Assembly (NCBI GenBank): GCA_023213315.1
Contig: JAKCPI010021848.1
Coordinates: forward strand, 38,074-102,073
From: Euborellia annulipes
Taxonomy: Eukaryota; Arthropoda; Insecta; Dermaptera; Anisolabididae
Reading direction: 5' to 3'
DNA length: 64,000 nucleotides
Shown: in pieces, positions 21,475-32,684 of the stretch
Layout: each line of letters starts with the position of its first letter
How positions within the stretch are numbered: the stretch's first letter is position 1
Program-made: the position numbers and the translations under genes
The notes under the pieces: model-generated
Told to the model about the DNA's origin: nothing
The model's database searches: none
Seen by the model: only the letters and a program-made list of their open reading frames with translations

Positions 21475-21620
21475 ATTAAAAATATTTATTATTAATTATA
21501 GAATAATAATTGTGATTATTTAATAATTTTCATTTGTAATTCTCTCTTTTTGAATAACTGCGAAACTACTTGACGGATTTTCATACTGTTTTTTCCAATG
21601 AGTAGAGAATTTTACGAGGG
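21475..21620 (-). repeat. Rep-A copy, degraded
   Basis: ATTAATTATAGAATAATAAT, CTGCGAAACTACTTGACGGA and TTTTCATACTG remain in family order. Confidence 0.6.
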
Positions 21621-22189
21621 TGATTTTAGAAAAGGTTTTATTTATGGAAAAACTCAAAATTAGATTTATAAAATGAACACAAATTTATAAAAAGTACATG
21701 GCCAGCCGAGAACGAGTCACACAGCCAGTTATTTAATATCTCAGATTAGTATAATGCTAAATCCAGTTAGCAACCAAGAATTTGATACTCAACTAGATCC
21801 GAGAAGATAATTTAACTTTTATTATTAAAAGTGGCATAAAGGATGAATGAATACTCTCACTTTTAAAAAATATTTATTGTCCAACCTTGAAAGAAGACAT
21901 AACTGCAATTTTATAGTCAAATTAAGTATTTTAATTATTAAGCAATTAGAAAGCAAAATGGTTTATTGTTAACAAATGATCTAAATCATACAAGGAGAGA
22001 GAGGAGAAGGGAAACATCTTTCTCTCTCGCTCTTGCTCTTTTATATACAGTAAATTATAAGGATGGAGTGAATAATTATGTAAAATTTTTCTGACCTAAA
22101 TTAAACACTCTGCTACAGTGGGAGTCTCTTGATATTTCAATTTTTTTTTTCTTTTTTATTTATAACGGCTTACATGGAAGATGACCTTC

Positions 22190-22880
22190 AAAATGTAAAG
22201 AAAAAAAATTTCGGAATTTTTCCGCAATATCTCTTAAACAATGATTAAAATAGTCATTTAGAATTTTGTAGATAAAAAGATTTGCTACAACTTTGTAGTG
22301 AAGAATTTCTTTCTAAATGCAATAGTTAGGGAGCTACAGTGGTTTAAATTTCAAAATATTAAAATAAATGTTTAAAGTTTCTCCACTTTTTACGCCATAT
22401 CTCTTTAACAATGAGGCTAATCATAAAAATAGTTATTATCATTTTTATAGATAATAAGATTTGCTACAAATGAGTAATGAAGAATTTCTTTCTAAATTCA
22501 ATAGTTAGGGAGCTACGGTCGTTTAAATTTCAAAATAATAAAATAAATGTTTAAAGTTTCTCCACTTTTTATGCCATAGCTCTTTAACAATAAGGCTAAT
22601 CATAAAAATAATTATTATCATTTTTATAGATAAAAAGATTTCCTACAACTTTGTAATGAAGGATTTCTTTCTAAATTCAATAGTTAGCTAGCTACTAATT
22701 TAATATTCTAAATAAGAAAATAAATTTTTTCACTTTTTCCACATTATCATTTAAACAATGCGATTTATAATAATCATAGCTATTATACTTTTGTAGATAA
22801 GAATATTTACAACAACTTTTATTTGAATAACTTTTTTCTACATTCATAATTTAGTTAACTATAAAGGTTTAAATTTTTTT
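22190..22880 (+). repeat. Tandem array of ~178-bp satellite units
   Basis: Three well-kept units and a worn fourth share CTTTAACAATGAGGCTAATC, AAAATAGTTATTATCATTTT, GATTTGCTACAAC, GAAGAATTTCTTTCTAAATT, CAATAGTTAGGGAGCTAC and GTTTAAATTTCAAAATA. Adjacent units are close in sequence, as in a local satellite. No coding frame is conserved. Confidence 0.75.
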
Positions 22881-22884
22881 TTCA

Positions 22885-23065
22885 AGTTTTTACTAAAAAT
22901 TAGACCACCGTAGATTATTAACCTTTGAGTTTAGAAAGAAATCTTTTAAATAAAAATTGTAGAAAATTTTTTCCTCTACACTAATGATAATAACTCTTTT
23001 TATGTTTGTTGTTATATTTAAAGAGATATTGTAGAAAAAAATTGAAATTTTATTGATTGAAATTT
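22885..23065 (-). repeat. 178-bp satellite unit, inverted
   Basis: It reads as the complement of the units just upstream (GACCACCGTAGATTATTAAC, AAAAATTGTAGAAAATTTTT, AATGATAATAACTC, TTAAAGAGATATTGTAG), which makes a tail-to-tail junction near 22885. Confidence 0.65.
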
Positions 23066-23639
23066 TCTTTCAAAATAATTTCTTTTTATTTTTCAATCAG
23101 CTTCTGCATTCAACCAAGAAAAAAAAAATTATATATAATTACGTCTTTTTTTTTTGAAATTTCCTTCTGTGTGTAATATATTTGATGCTCATCAAATTCA
23201 AAGAATAATTATAATTATTTTTGTGTGTTTGTTCTTTTCTCTCTTGTTCTTGCACAACATAATAATAATCAATCTTTTTCTGCTCTTGTTTTTTAGTTGA
23301 TAATCTTTTTGAATGAATAAAATTTAGATAAACATCTCTTGATCTTTTTTCTTTTATGGGAATTTATTATGACGTAAGAAGGAAGTGAAAATTTAATTAA
23401 GTTGTAAGTGCTGCTGCTTGCTGCTTCTTCTAATGCTTAAGCATTTGTAATAGATTGAGAATTAATAAAAAAAAAAAAAAAAGAAATGGTTGGTTGTTAA
23501 ACAAAAGGTGCATAACACAAGAAAAATAACGAGAGCATCATATCGAGTCAATCGTATTCAAATTACACCATCATTACAGATAGAGATAGAGATTTTATTA
23601 AGACGTTTATTTCAAACAATGGTGTTGCCACTAGTAAAA

Positions 23640-24690
23640 ATTTACTTTTCACATAAAATCTCGTTAACTAGATGGTTTATCATAATAATTGTTATTATCA
23701 TTTTTGTAGATATAAAAATTTACTACAACTATCATTTGAAATATTTTTTTCTCAATCTAATAATTAGCCAGTTACAAAGGTGAAACTGTTACGATTACAT
23801 TTTTATTTATATAGATTTTGATTTTTAAACTACTCTAGTTCGGTAATTATTGAGTTTACAAAAAAATGTTTCAAATGTAAGTTGTCACAAATTTTCTCAT
23901 TTATAAAAAAGATAATAACTATTTTTATTCTACAGCTTCATATTAAAAAGGTATTGAGGAAAAACTGAAATTTTTTTTTGACTTACTTTAAATTTTAAAC
24001 CCATTTATTTCGGTAACCATTGAGTTTACAAAAAAAATGTTTTAAATGAAATATGTCCCAAATTTGCTTATTTATAAAAATGATAATAAGTATTTTAATG
24101 GTAAAACTCCTAGTTAAAGAGATATCACTAAAAAACTAATTTTTTTCCTTTCTTCTAAATTTATTTTCAATTTTAAACCACTGTAAGTAGTTAACTATTA
24201 GGTTTAGAAAAAAATATCTCAAACAAAAGTTATTGTAAATCTTACCATTTATAAAAATGACAATAGCAATTTTTATTCTACAGTTTCATATTAAAAAGAT
24301 ATTGAGGAAAAACTGAAATTGCTATCCTTACTTTTTTACTTAGTTTAAATTTTAAACTACTGTAACTCAGTAACTATTGGGTTTACCAAAAAATGTTTTA
24401 AATGTAATTTGTCACAAATTTTCTTAATTTATAAAAATGATAATAACAATTTTTGTTCTATAATACTTTAATAAAGAGATATTGAGGAAAAATACAATTC
24501 TAATCATTTCTTTTTTTATTTATTTTGAAATTTAAACCACTGTAGCACTCTAACTGTTAATTTTAGAATAAAATATTCCAAAAGAAAATTGTAGCAAATT
24601 TTGATGTCTATAAAAAAGATAATAACTATTTTTATTCTAGGAGTAGATTTTAAAGAGATATAAAGGAAAAACCGAAATGATTAATCCTTT
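23640..24690. repeat. Second 178-bp satellite block, mostly inverted
   Basis: One plus-oriented unit (23640-23790: TCTCGTTAACTAGATGGTTT, AATTGTTATTATCATTTTTG) is followed by about five minus-oriented units to 24690. They share AAACCACTGTAACTCAGTAA, GTTTACAAAAAAATGTTT, GTCACAAATTTTCTTATTTA and AAAGATATTGAGGAAAAACT. Units are more diverged than in the block at 22.2 kb. Confidence 0.65.
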
Positions 24691-24734
24691 ATTTACGTAG
24701 ATAAATGGCAAATAAAAAGTAATAGTTCCAAATA

Positions 24735-24985
24735 TGGTGAGGTGAGGACCAAGGACTTGTCACAGGCCTGACCCAGAAGAGTCAGCCAGCTGAGAAATTT
24801 GGACTGGGCCTCTTTTATGACGCAATCGAGGCAAGTGCCCCGCCCTTAGTGAGTTGAGTGCATGCATGCCACATGCAGACGACCTTTTGCCTGGACAGGT
24901 CGGTCGGTCGCCCGCCTCAACCGGTTCCTTTAAACTACTCTACCTACACACTCACATATGGCCTGGCCTGGTAATTTTGGCTATT
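24735..24985. other. GC-rich unique island in intron 1
   Basis: About 250 bases are far less AT-rich than the surrounding satellite and Rep-A DNA. They contain GTGCATGCATGCCACATGCA, repeated GGTCGGTCGGTCG and GGCCTGGCCTGG. No open frame, repeat relation or RNA fold is evident. It is a reasonable candidate for an intronic enhancer; this is inference from composition only. Confidence 0.35.
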
Positions 24986-25179
24986 ACCAAAAAATAAATA
25001 TTACAAGGATAATATAATAACAACTTTTGCTTGCTAGGACGACTGACTGTCTTGGAAGAGAAATGAAATTTGGAAATCAAAGGAAGAAAAATAAATAAGT
25101 CGACCTCCATCTACACTCGACTCTTGGACCACCTTCTTTTCTACTAATTTAAATGAGCAAAAAAAAAAATAAAATTTAA

Positions 25180-25425
25180 TATTTATATGATTAATTGTTG
25201 AATAATAATTGTGAGATTTAATTTAATTTAATTTATTTAATTTTATTTATTTATTTAATTTTATTTATTTTATTTGTTTTTTTTTTAATTTAATTTTATT
25301 TATTTATTTTATTTCATTTATTTTATTTTATTTTATTAATATATTTTATATTAATTTTATTTATTTATTATTTTTAATACAAAACAAATTTTACGCATTT
25401 TTAATTTTTTTTTTTTTTTTTTTTT
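25180..25425. repeat. Rep-A 3' remnant and (TTTTATTTATTTAA)n low-complexity tract
   Basis: TTAATTGTTGAATAATAATT then GTGAGATTTAATTTAATTTA is a Rep-A fragment on the minus strand. It runs into about 200 bases of TTTATTTA-type simple sequence and a 24-base T run. Confidence 0.6.
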
Positions 25426-25594
25426 TTCAATTTTCTGAGTTTATTTTATTTTATAATTTAAAAGATTTTGAAAATTTAATTATTATAAATTTTAATAATA
25501 GCAGATTCCTAAATTTACATGTCAAGGTGCTTTCTTTTTTTTTCTAAGAAGAAAATGAAAAAAAGATGGACCTTTTTTCAAGCCATCTTTATTT

Positions 25595-25940
25595 AATGAA
25601 GCGATGTTTCGATTCTAAATTGGGATCATCTTCAGGTTGGCTGTTTAATAAAAAAAAAGTTAAAATTTATATATTTCATGTTGGCATTAGAAAAATAAGT
25701 TATACTTACTAATTTTACTCTTATATGAAAAAAAATAAATTTTTACTTTTTTTTTCATTCCATGAAGACTTGACGTAAAGCCGAAACGAAATGTCCCTAA
25801 TCTAATTAAATGATATATAAAAAAAGTCCCAAAATGAATCCATCAGTTATCGGACCATATAATAAATTTTTTTTTTATTAAACAATAAGCCTGAAGATGA
25901 TTCCAATCTAGAATCTCGAAACGTTGCGTCTGTCGTCTTT
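25595..25940. ncRNA. Divergent hammerhead-like pair in an inverted-repeat element
   Basis: The minus copy (25600-25640) reads CTGAAGATGATCCCAATTTA then GAATCGAAACATCG. The plus copy (25886-25935) reads CTGAAGATGATTCCAATCTA then GAATCTCGAAACGTTG with stem II GATTC/GAATC. The core is intact in both; stem II has small bulges. A third weak plus-strand motif (TGAAGACTTGACG...GCCGAAACG) lies at 25764-25789. Confidence 0.5.
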
Positions 25941-26204
25941 AAATAAAGTTGGCTGAGGAAAAAAGATTTTTTTTTTTGTCAACTCTTGGCCAAAAATAAA
26001 AGTATGTTCAATCAAATTATATTTTAATTTATAAGAAATTGACAACAAAAAAAATTTTAACAATAAATTTTAAGTTCTAATTAAAAGAAAAGAAAAAATA
26101 ACATCTTGAGAGAGAAATTGAAAAAAAAAATTGAATATTTAAACCCATTAAATTATTTAATTAATTTGGAAATTAAAACCAATATCTAGATAATAATTAA
26201 TTAA

Positions 26205-26325
26205 AAAAAGCCCCATAAAAATCCTTCAAGTGGTTTCAAAGTTCTGGCATTAAAAAGGAAAATTTTAAATTAAATCTCACAAATATTTTTCTATAATTAA
26301 TCATATAAATAGTAAATTTTAAATT
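26205..26325 (+). repeat. Rep-A copy
   Basis: GCCCCATAAAAATCCTTCAA, GTGGTTTCAAAGTTC, then AAATCTCACAAATATTTTTC and TATAATTAATCATATAAA. Confidence 0.6.
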
Positions 26326-26879
26326 TTTCTCAATTAGAGGAAGATTAGAGGAATTTTAAAAGACCTTAGTCTGTAGCTAACACTTAAAAGATTTCCGTCT
26401 AAAGCGGGAAGCTAATCAAATCGAGGTTAGTGTTTTTATACTAATATAGTAATAAATGAAAGAAGAGTCTTGTTACTACTCCAAGGCGTATTTCGAAGGG
26501 GAAATCGATTAAAACAAACAAACAAACATGTTTCACAATCCTCAATGTCCTCATTTTTAAGTTATAACAAATTTCAAATAAATAAATACCTGTTTTGTTT
26601 GAAAATTGATATTTCTTTTTTTCTTAATATTTCATTATTTCATTTAAAAAAAAAAATTGCCGATCCCGATTTTACGTCAGGAAATAAATAAAAATCAGGA
26701 AGTTGAAAGTCAAAAAAAACAAAACGTTCTTTTTTTTAAATTATAATCCAGAGAATATTAATAATAATATCTTCTACTCTTTCCTGACTCTCGCTCTCTT
26801 TCTATCTTTTAATAGACATCCTGAAAGTAGAATTCTTTTCAAGGACGAATGAATAAATGAACAGATCACACCGCCTTCT

Positions 26880-26955
26880 ATTCAAAATAGTAAGCGCGAT
26901 CGGGGTTTGAACTCGTGGGTTTTAATGTCCAGGAAATCATCCCATTAAGGGTGGG
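26880..26955 (-). repeat. tRNA-like SINE fragment
   Basis: On the minus strand a T-arm/B-box-like CACGAGTTCAAACCCCGATC follows an anticodon-arm-like stretch. No paired acceptor stem is found. Confidence 0.35.
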
Positions 26956-27124
26956 TTGTTAAATAATCGAACGTAAAAGACAAATGAAAGTTTTACCTAT
27001 TGATTCATTCATAAATAAACAAGAATTGTCATTTAGTTGAGGAAGGAAGGAATTTGTTTTTTTTTTTATTATGTTTACATAATCGGCTCGGATAAACAAA
27101 AAAAAAAGAAAGTAACGACGAAGA

Positions 27125-28118
27125 TCAATAAGTTCTTATACTGGGGACAAAACAACATTTATTCCTCAGCAGCATCATTAATTCTAAACCTTCCCGTGTA
27201 GTACGATATGGAAATAGTCAATCACTTCTTCATTGGGGTTGAATCTCTTTCGCTGAAGGTCCGGTCTGCGATTAGCCAAAAGACCAAATCTGCCAAAATT
27301 CTTCTTCATTCATTCTAACCCTTCCCGTGTAGCACGATATAGAAATAGGCAATCATTTCTTCTTCTTCTTCTGTCCTTGCCTTATTCCCGCGATACGGGG
27401 TCGGCGGGCCTCACTTTTTCCCTCCAACCCTATCCTGCGTTTTTGCGACCCGGAAGAAATTGGACAGGCCGGCCCGTCGCAGGGTCTGACGCCTGTTGAA
27501 AAGAAGGAAGAGTAGACATACAAAGGTCTGAAGGGCTGCCTGTCCCAGCTCGGGTAGCTCGTGGTCGCCATCCACGTATGTAGGCCCCAGAGCAAAAGGT
27601 TAGCCAATCACTTCTTCATTGGAGCTAAATCTCTTTCCCTGGAGATCAGATCTGCGAATAGCCAATAGCCGCTTGTGACCAAATCTGCCAAAATTCTTCT
27701 TCAATCATTCCAACAATTCCCGTGTTACACGATATGAAATAGGCAATCACTTCTTCATTGGAGCTAAATCTCGTTCCCTGGGAGTCAGGTCTGCAAATAG
27801 CGTTCGGGACCAAAACTGCCAAAATTCTTCACCAGCATAGTCTCCTTTATTCATTCCAACCCTTCCCGTGTAGCACGATATGGAAATAGGCAATCATCTT
27901 CTAAATTGGAGTTAAATCTCTTTCCTTGGAAGTCAGATCTGCGAATAGCCAATAATGCGTTCGGGACCAAATCTGCCAAAATTAGAGCATAGTCTTCTTC
28001 ATTCATTCCAACAACTCCCGTGTTGCACGATATAAAAATAGGCAATCACTTCTTCATTGGAGCTAAATCTCTTTCGCTGGAGGTCAGCCAATAGTCGCTC
28101 GGGGCCAAATCTGGAGAA
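27125..28118 (-). repeat. Tandem array built from a mariner transposase fragment
   Basis: About five units of 130-150 bases share CCTTCCCGTGTAGCACGATA, GGCAATCACTTCTTCATTGG and CTGCGAATAGCCAATA. On the minus strand the last unit encodes PDLAPSDYWL (28085-28114), the third catalytic-Asp region of mariner transposases, then after a one-frame shift KRFSSNEEVIAYF (28036-28068), the next conserved mariner block. Other units give decayed versions (LADLVPNALLA, FQGKRFNSN). So a short transposase segment was amplified in tandem. A LINE-like tail interrupts it at 27355-27600. It is not a gene. Confidence 0.6.
27355..27602 (-). mobile_element. LINE-like 3' end, copy 1, inserted in mariner array
   Basis: On the minus strand it ends GGGAATAAGGCAAGGACAGA followed by (AAG)n, a truncated non-LTR-like 3' terminus with a simple tail. 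It shares CGCCATCCAC, CTGTCCCAGCTCGGG, GTCTGACG, CGGGTCGCAAAA-like and CCCCG...GCGGGAATAAGG blocks with the copy at 30215-30425. CAATCA sequences flank both sides. The higher GC and lack of drift compared with the host array suggest a younger insertion. The exact clade is not determined. Confidence 0.5.
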
Positions 28119-28119
28119 T

Positions 28120-29115
28120 ACAGTGCGTGTAGAAGCAGCAATTCAAAGTTCACCTCATGCAATTTGGTCATCATTAACCATGAAATTCTGACTTTTACGT
28201 TATTTTGAAAATAACAAACTTAGATTCTCTAAATCACTGTAACTCAATGAAGAATATCGAAATTTTGACCTGGGAATGTTATTAGTCCTGAGATTTATTG
28301 GTCGATACATGATTGGTAGAGTTATCATTATTAGAATTTTATGATGAATTGCTCATTCCTAACACTAGAGGCATCCCACCATTTATGGCCTCCTTGAATT
28401 GTCTCTATTACTGAGGGGTAAGTTATCTATCAACCCCCTGGATTGTTTTCCAAATAAGGTCTCAAGACAAGCTGAAAGGTTTTTGTTCTAAACATTTCAT
28501 TTAACAGAAATGTGTTTACCAATCTTTTCCTAAGTGCGGAATACATAATTTATGGAAGATAGGAGAATAAATACAGCCTTTTCTCTCTCTCAAATTCAAT
28601 TTATTGTAAATATTTTGGTCCTTTTACAAGGACCCGATTGCGTATATGAAAATTTGAGAGGTTGTCACAAAATTATATTTGTAATCCTTTGATGACGTTA
28701 TTGGTTAAGTTGCCCATTATAGTGTTTCGGTCTTTGGAATCGCGATTCTTTTGGATTTAAATTCAAAAACCAATCCGATCTAGGATTTTCGGATCTGGAC
28801 CAAAATCCTTTTTTTGGGAAGGATCTTGGCTATAGATCGAAATCATTTTTGACCTTTGGATCTAGGATCGTATTACTAATCCTTTTCGAAGGTTTATGAA
28901 TCTTTTGAAATTTTTACTTTTTAATAAATATTTTCATCCAAACGTCTAAAAATCAAGTTTTTAAGAATTTTGCCTATTCTTGTTTCTAATGATGATGTTC
29001 ATGCCTTCTATTCTGAACGTTTGAATTCAGTAAATGTGTAAAGCTGGGAAGATAGATCTTTCTAAACTTCGATTCCCATAACACAAATACTTACATAATT
29101 TTTTTTTCAATTATC
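28120..29115. other. Intron 1 sequence without recognised features
   Basis: This is mixed-composition sequence with no open frame of note. Local repeats of a GATCT-type motif (GGATCTAGGATC, CGGATCTGGACC, GGATCTTGGC) occur at 28760-28880. No RNA gene or known repeat is recognised. Confidence 0.4.
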
Positions 29116-29117
29116 TG

Positions 29118-29168
29118 AGCTAAGAGAAAGTTGTATGCTGTGCGACCAATCACACCAGATTCTTTTAT
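29118..29168 (+). repeat. HP hairpin half-arm, solo
   Basis: CTAAGAGAAAGTTGTATGCT then CAATCACACCAGATTC is the right arm of the HP terminal hairpin without the left arm or body. Confidence 0.5.
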
Positions 29169-30214
29169 ATAGATTTTTAATCAAATGGAAATGGGAAAAA
29201 AAAATTTATTTAAATTGTATGTAATTTTAATAATTTGTGTTAAATTTATTTCGAGAATAGATTAGAATAATTTTTCTTAAATTACAAAGTATTTTAACGA
29301 GAATACAAAAAAAAAAAATATCGATGAAATTTAAAATTGAATAGTCGGATGAACAAATTGGTTGCTTAGCACACATACACAGAGGTCTAAATAAAATAAA
29401 TAAATGACCACCTAGATAATAATTAACTTTCAATCTGCTCGCAACACACACACACACAGAGAGAAGGACCACCCAGATAGTTTCCAAAATATGAAATTAA
29501 AATATAGAAATCCACACCACACTCGTCAAATTATATAATGATAAATTGGAATATTCCCATGATAGAGATTTTTTTTTTTACTTTATATATATACGCACAT
29601 ACCAAGCCTTCATCATCTCTCTTGAGGAAGTGAGCCAACCCTAACTACAGTATGACAAAAATATTGGATTTTGACAGTTGCGATAATATATATAGAACAT
29701 ATAGATATAGACATACAACATATAGAAACGCAATTAAATCTTACCCGATATTAAACATTTCTTTAAACAATTTGTCTGAATTCTTCGCGATTTTTTGAAA
29801 TCTGACATACGACGAAACGTTTGCAATTTATTATGAAATTTTGAATACAATCAACCTCGAGCTTGTTGAGATTTATTTATCTTTGAATGCTTTTTATAAA
29901 TTGGAGGTTCATAATAAACACTTTATTTGTTTTGGGAATATATGGACATTGGCCATTCGATAACTGGCAATTCTGATCCTCTAAACTCAAATGGACAAGA
30001 AATCTCTTAAAATAATGACCCAAATTTGTCTCCAGAAATCCCTCAAGAAACTGATTGGATTATGAGGGCCACCTGAAGTCTCTCAAAGAACTGAGACTTG
30101 CCTTAATTCCCCCAGAATTGCCAGTGACTATTGACTCCTCATCTGACACTGCTTCGGCGAAGTATTCGAATTAGAAATCCGCCCCGAAATCGTCTTGAAT
30201 TGAATGGAAGAATA

Positions 30215-30428
30215 ATATCTTCTTCTTCTTCCTAGCCTTATTCCCGCAGTGCGGGGTCAGCCGAAGGGTTTTTTGCGATCGGAAGAAATAGAACAGGCTG
30301 GCCCGTCGCACGGTCTGACGTCTTTTGAAAATATAGAAGGAAGGGACAGACATAAAGAACAGGACTGCCAGTCCCAGTTCGGGAAGCTCCTGTCGCCATC
30401 CACCAGTTGTGGGCCTCCTGAGCTTTTG
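30215..30428 (-). mobile_element. LINE-like 3' end, copy 2
   Basis: On the minus strand it ends CGGGAATAAGGCTAGGAAGA then (AGA)n. Shared blocks with 27355-27602 include CGTCAGACCGTGCGACGGGC, TTTCTTCCGATCGC and CCCGAACTGGGAC. Both copies have the same orientation. Overlapping open frames here are not believed to be intact genes. Confidence 0.5.
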
Positions 30429-30449
30429 ACCCTGTATCATTTACATGTA

Positions 30450-30668
30450 GAGTGAGCGCCACAATTAAGTCCCCACCTGATAGCTTTAACCTTAAGTATA
30501 TGGCATAGTAATGGTAAATGGTGAAATAATTTTAAACTTGAAAAGGTAAAATAAAAATCATCTGTACCAGACTTTGTTTTATCTTTTCGGCCATTAAAAT
30601 TATTTCACTATACACCATATACTTAAGGCTAAAGCTATCAGATGGGGACTTAATTGTGGCACTCACTG
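30450..30668. mobile_element. 219-bp MITE with ~55-bp TIRs and TA flanks
   Basis: The left arm GAGTGAGCGCCACAATTAAG...CTTAAGTATATGG is matched by the inverted right arm CCATATACTTAAGG...CTTAATTGTGGCACTCACTG. TA lies directly outside each end (30448-30449 and 30669-30670), as for Tc1/mariner-type insertions. The centre is AT-rich and non-coding. Confidence 0.7.
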
Positions 30669-30826
30669 TACCGATCATTCAAGAGTATCCTTCAGTATTT
30701 GGGTGGGCACGCTTCCGATTACAAAAGCTGCACCATATAGGGTTTATAGGTGTCACACACAATCTCTCAACCGCCGCATGACCGGACAATAGGGAACGGA
30801 AGGTCCTATAATTTGAGGCTCCACAG

Positions 30827-31011
30827 CAGTGACAGCGCCAGCTTATTCTCAGTGGGGAGGGCAAGCGTGGGGGTAACTCACCAATGGACAATATACGGGT
30901 ACATATTGGCTATATCAATAGAGAAACAATAAAAATTTGGGGGGGGGGCAACCAGGGCCATTATCAGGGGGCGCTTCCTTCCTCCTAGCTCATCCCCTAG
31001 CGCCGTCACTG
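30827..31011. mobile_element. Short hAT-like MITE (CAGTGACRGCGC family)
   Basis: It begins CAGTGACAGCGCCAGCTTAT and ends CTAGCGCCGTCACTG. The same termini, including the subterminal TTATTCTCAGTGGGG block, bound the element at 54074-56909. Flanking octamers CTCCACAG and CTCTACGG match at 6 of 8 positions, consistent with an old 8-bp target duplication. It is an internally deleted derivative. Confidence 0.65.
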
Positions 31012-31138
31012 CTCTACGGATCCGTAGTGGGAGAACATTCAAAAATCTGGTATTGGTGACGTCGAAAAGTATGAGAATCATGTACATATAATATAATATT
31101 TCACATAAAAATTTTTATAAATGTATAATATAAATTTT

Positions 31139-31440
31139 ATATTAATAAGAGAGTAGAAATGAGGGATGCAGCTAAGGTTATTTCTTTATTCGGTTAATTC
31201 ACACAGCTGACGTTTTGGTTCCGTGTTTGAAGCATATATGATTTTATATATTGTTGAATAATTTATTATATAAGAATTGTTCAACAATATATAAAATCCA
31301 CTATGACACTCTATAATGACTTTTCGCCAGCTCTGAGGATGGTTCATACGCGGAACCGAAACGTCAGCTGTGTGAATTGAATAAATAAAAAAAGAAATAA
31401 CCTTACCTGCATCTCTCATTTCTACCCTCTTATTAATATA
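31139..31440. mobile_element. Foldback element with hammerhead-like motif in each arm (copy 1)
   Basis: Long inverted arms read ATATTAATAAGAGRGTAGAA, GATGCAGCTAAGGTTATTTC and TTCACACAGCTGACG. The right arm holds a complete plus-strand motif (31327-31371): stem I CAGCT/AGCTG, core CTGAGGA, stem II GGTTC/GAACC, GAAACGTC. The left arm keeps only the 3' half on the minus strand (31203-31230). Copy 2 is at 41767-42111. Confidence 0.65.
31327..31371 (+). ncRNA. Complete hammerhead-like motif
   Basis: CCAGCT-CTGAGGA-T-GGTTC-ATACGCG-GAACC-GAAACGTC-AGCTG holds every conserved hammerhead core base (CUGANGA, GAAA, and a UC before the expected cut). Stem I has 5 bp and stem II 5 bp. Stem III would be only the ACGU palindrome, too short to loop in one molecule, so pairing between two copies would be needed. 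Activity is not shown. Confidence 0.6.
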
Positions 31441-32149
31441 ACATCTCAGCTATAAATTGTTTTTGTCTAAATTTTATAAATTTATAAATTTATATAAATT
31501 TTATAAATTTAATTTTTAATTTTATAAATTTATAAAATTTATCATAAAATCTTTTTTAAATAAATATAATAACTCTGAAAAATCCCAGGGAGGGGAGGGG
31601 GCATTGTATCCTCCCCCCTCCATCATCTTTTCCTCGACACCTATGAATGCTAATAATTGTATCTATTTCCAGCCCATTTGTCATATGAATCCGAGCTTTA
31701 TTCCCACCCAGGTATTCCTCACTTAAACAAATGCCAATTAAAAAGTTAATTTTCATTTCTAGGTGATAAAAAAAAAAAAAAAAAAATTAAATGAAAAGAT
31801 ATTAAGAAGATTGTAATAAAACATAATTCCAATCTCTCTCTCTCTTACATAATCAGCCAGTCAATTAGACGAACCTATTTTCTTTTTTTTTTATTTATTA
31901 AATCTAGCATATAACCCTCCCGGAGGCTTAAGACGGGTTAAGGCCAGCCATTTTATTAAAGGTGTTTGTTAGCGAGTGTGTGTGTGGCATCATCCAAAAA
32001 AAAACAAAGAAAAATTGATGTTGCAATAATTAATAAAAAAAAAAAAAACTAGCTGCACAACCCTCTTCTTGTAACGTTTAATCTTATGAGTCCGTTCCCT
32101 TATTTTTGGATTTCTACTTATTTTTAGGCGTAGAGAAGTTAAAGATTTT

Positions 32150-32260
32150 TTTTTTCTATTACCTTCAAGTAGTTTCAGAGTTTATTTAATTCGATAAAGG
32201 AAATTTAATAAAGGAAAAAGTTAAAATTAAATCACACAATTATTATTCATTAATGAATTA
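32150..32260 (+). repeat. Rep-A copy, degraded
   Basis: CTATTACCTTCAAGTAGTTT, CAGAGTTTATTTAATTCG, then AAATCACACAATTATTATTC. Confidence 0.5.
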
Positions 32261-32334
32261 ATTACTAACTGTATTATTTGTTAAAATTATATTATTTAGT
32301 GTAAGAGATGTGTTTGTGTTTAAGATTGGGAAAA

Positions 32335-32400
32335 ATTGCGTCCCCTGGTGTCGAACCAGGATCTCCACGGTTTCGCATCGGGCGGACTTTGATTTAGTTG
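32335..32400 (-). repeat. tRNA-like fragment with good T-arm
   Basis: On the minus strand CCTGGTTCGACACCAGG forms a perfect 5-bp T-arm with a 7-base loop, followed by GGACGCA as the 3' acceptor strand. The expected 5' acceptor strand (TGCGTCC) and a proper D-arm are absent, so it is a tRNA pseudogene or SINE head. Confidence 0.4.
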
Positions 32401-32684
32401 ATGTCTTTTATATACCGGAATATGTTTATATATAAGGAAAAAAAAATTAATTATATAACAATTTTTATTATTTTTCTTTTGAGAGATTTAATTATTAAAA
32501 TTAATTAGCTTTAATTTTTCATAAGAACCCAATTGGGGATTTAGAGATCCGAGTATTTTTTCTGAACTCTCAAAAATGTCTTCTATAAAATTCCAAAGGT
32601 GACAAACAGACGGACATTGAGCAATTAAATATATTTTACAAATTCTTGTTGGTCTTGCAACAAGAAGAATACAATGGTTATTGT

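Noticed and set aside
26470..26691. Open frame of 73 codons
   Set aside because: It has AT-driven composition, no domain, and no splice signals; not believed.
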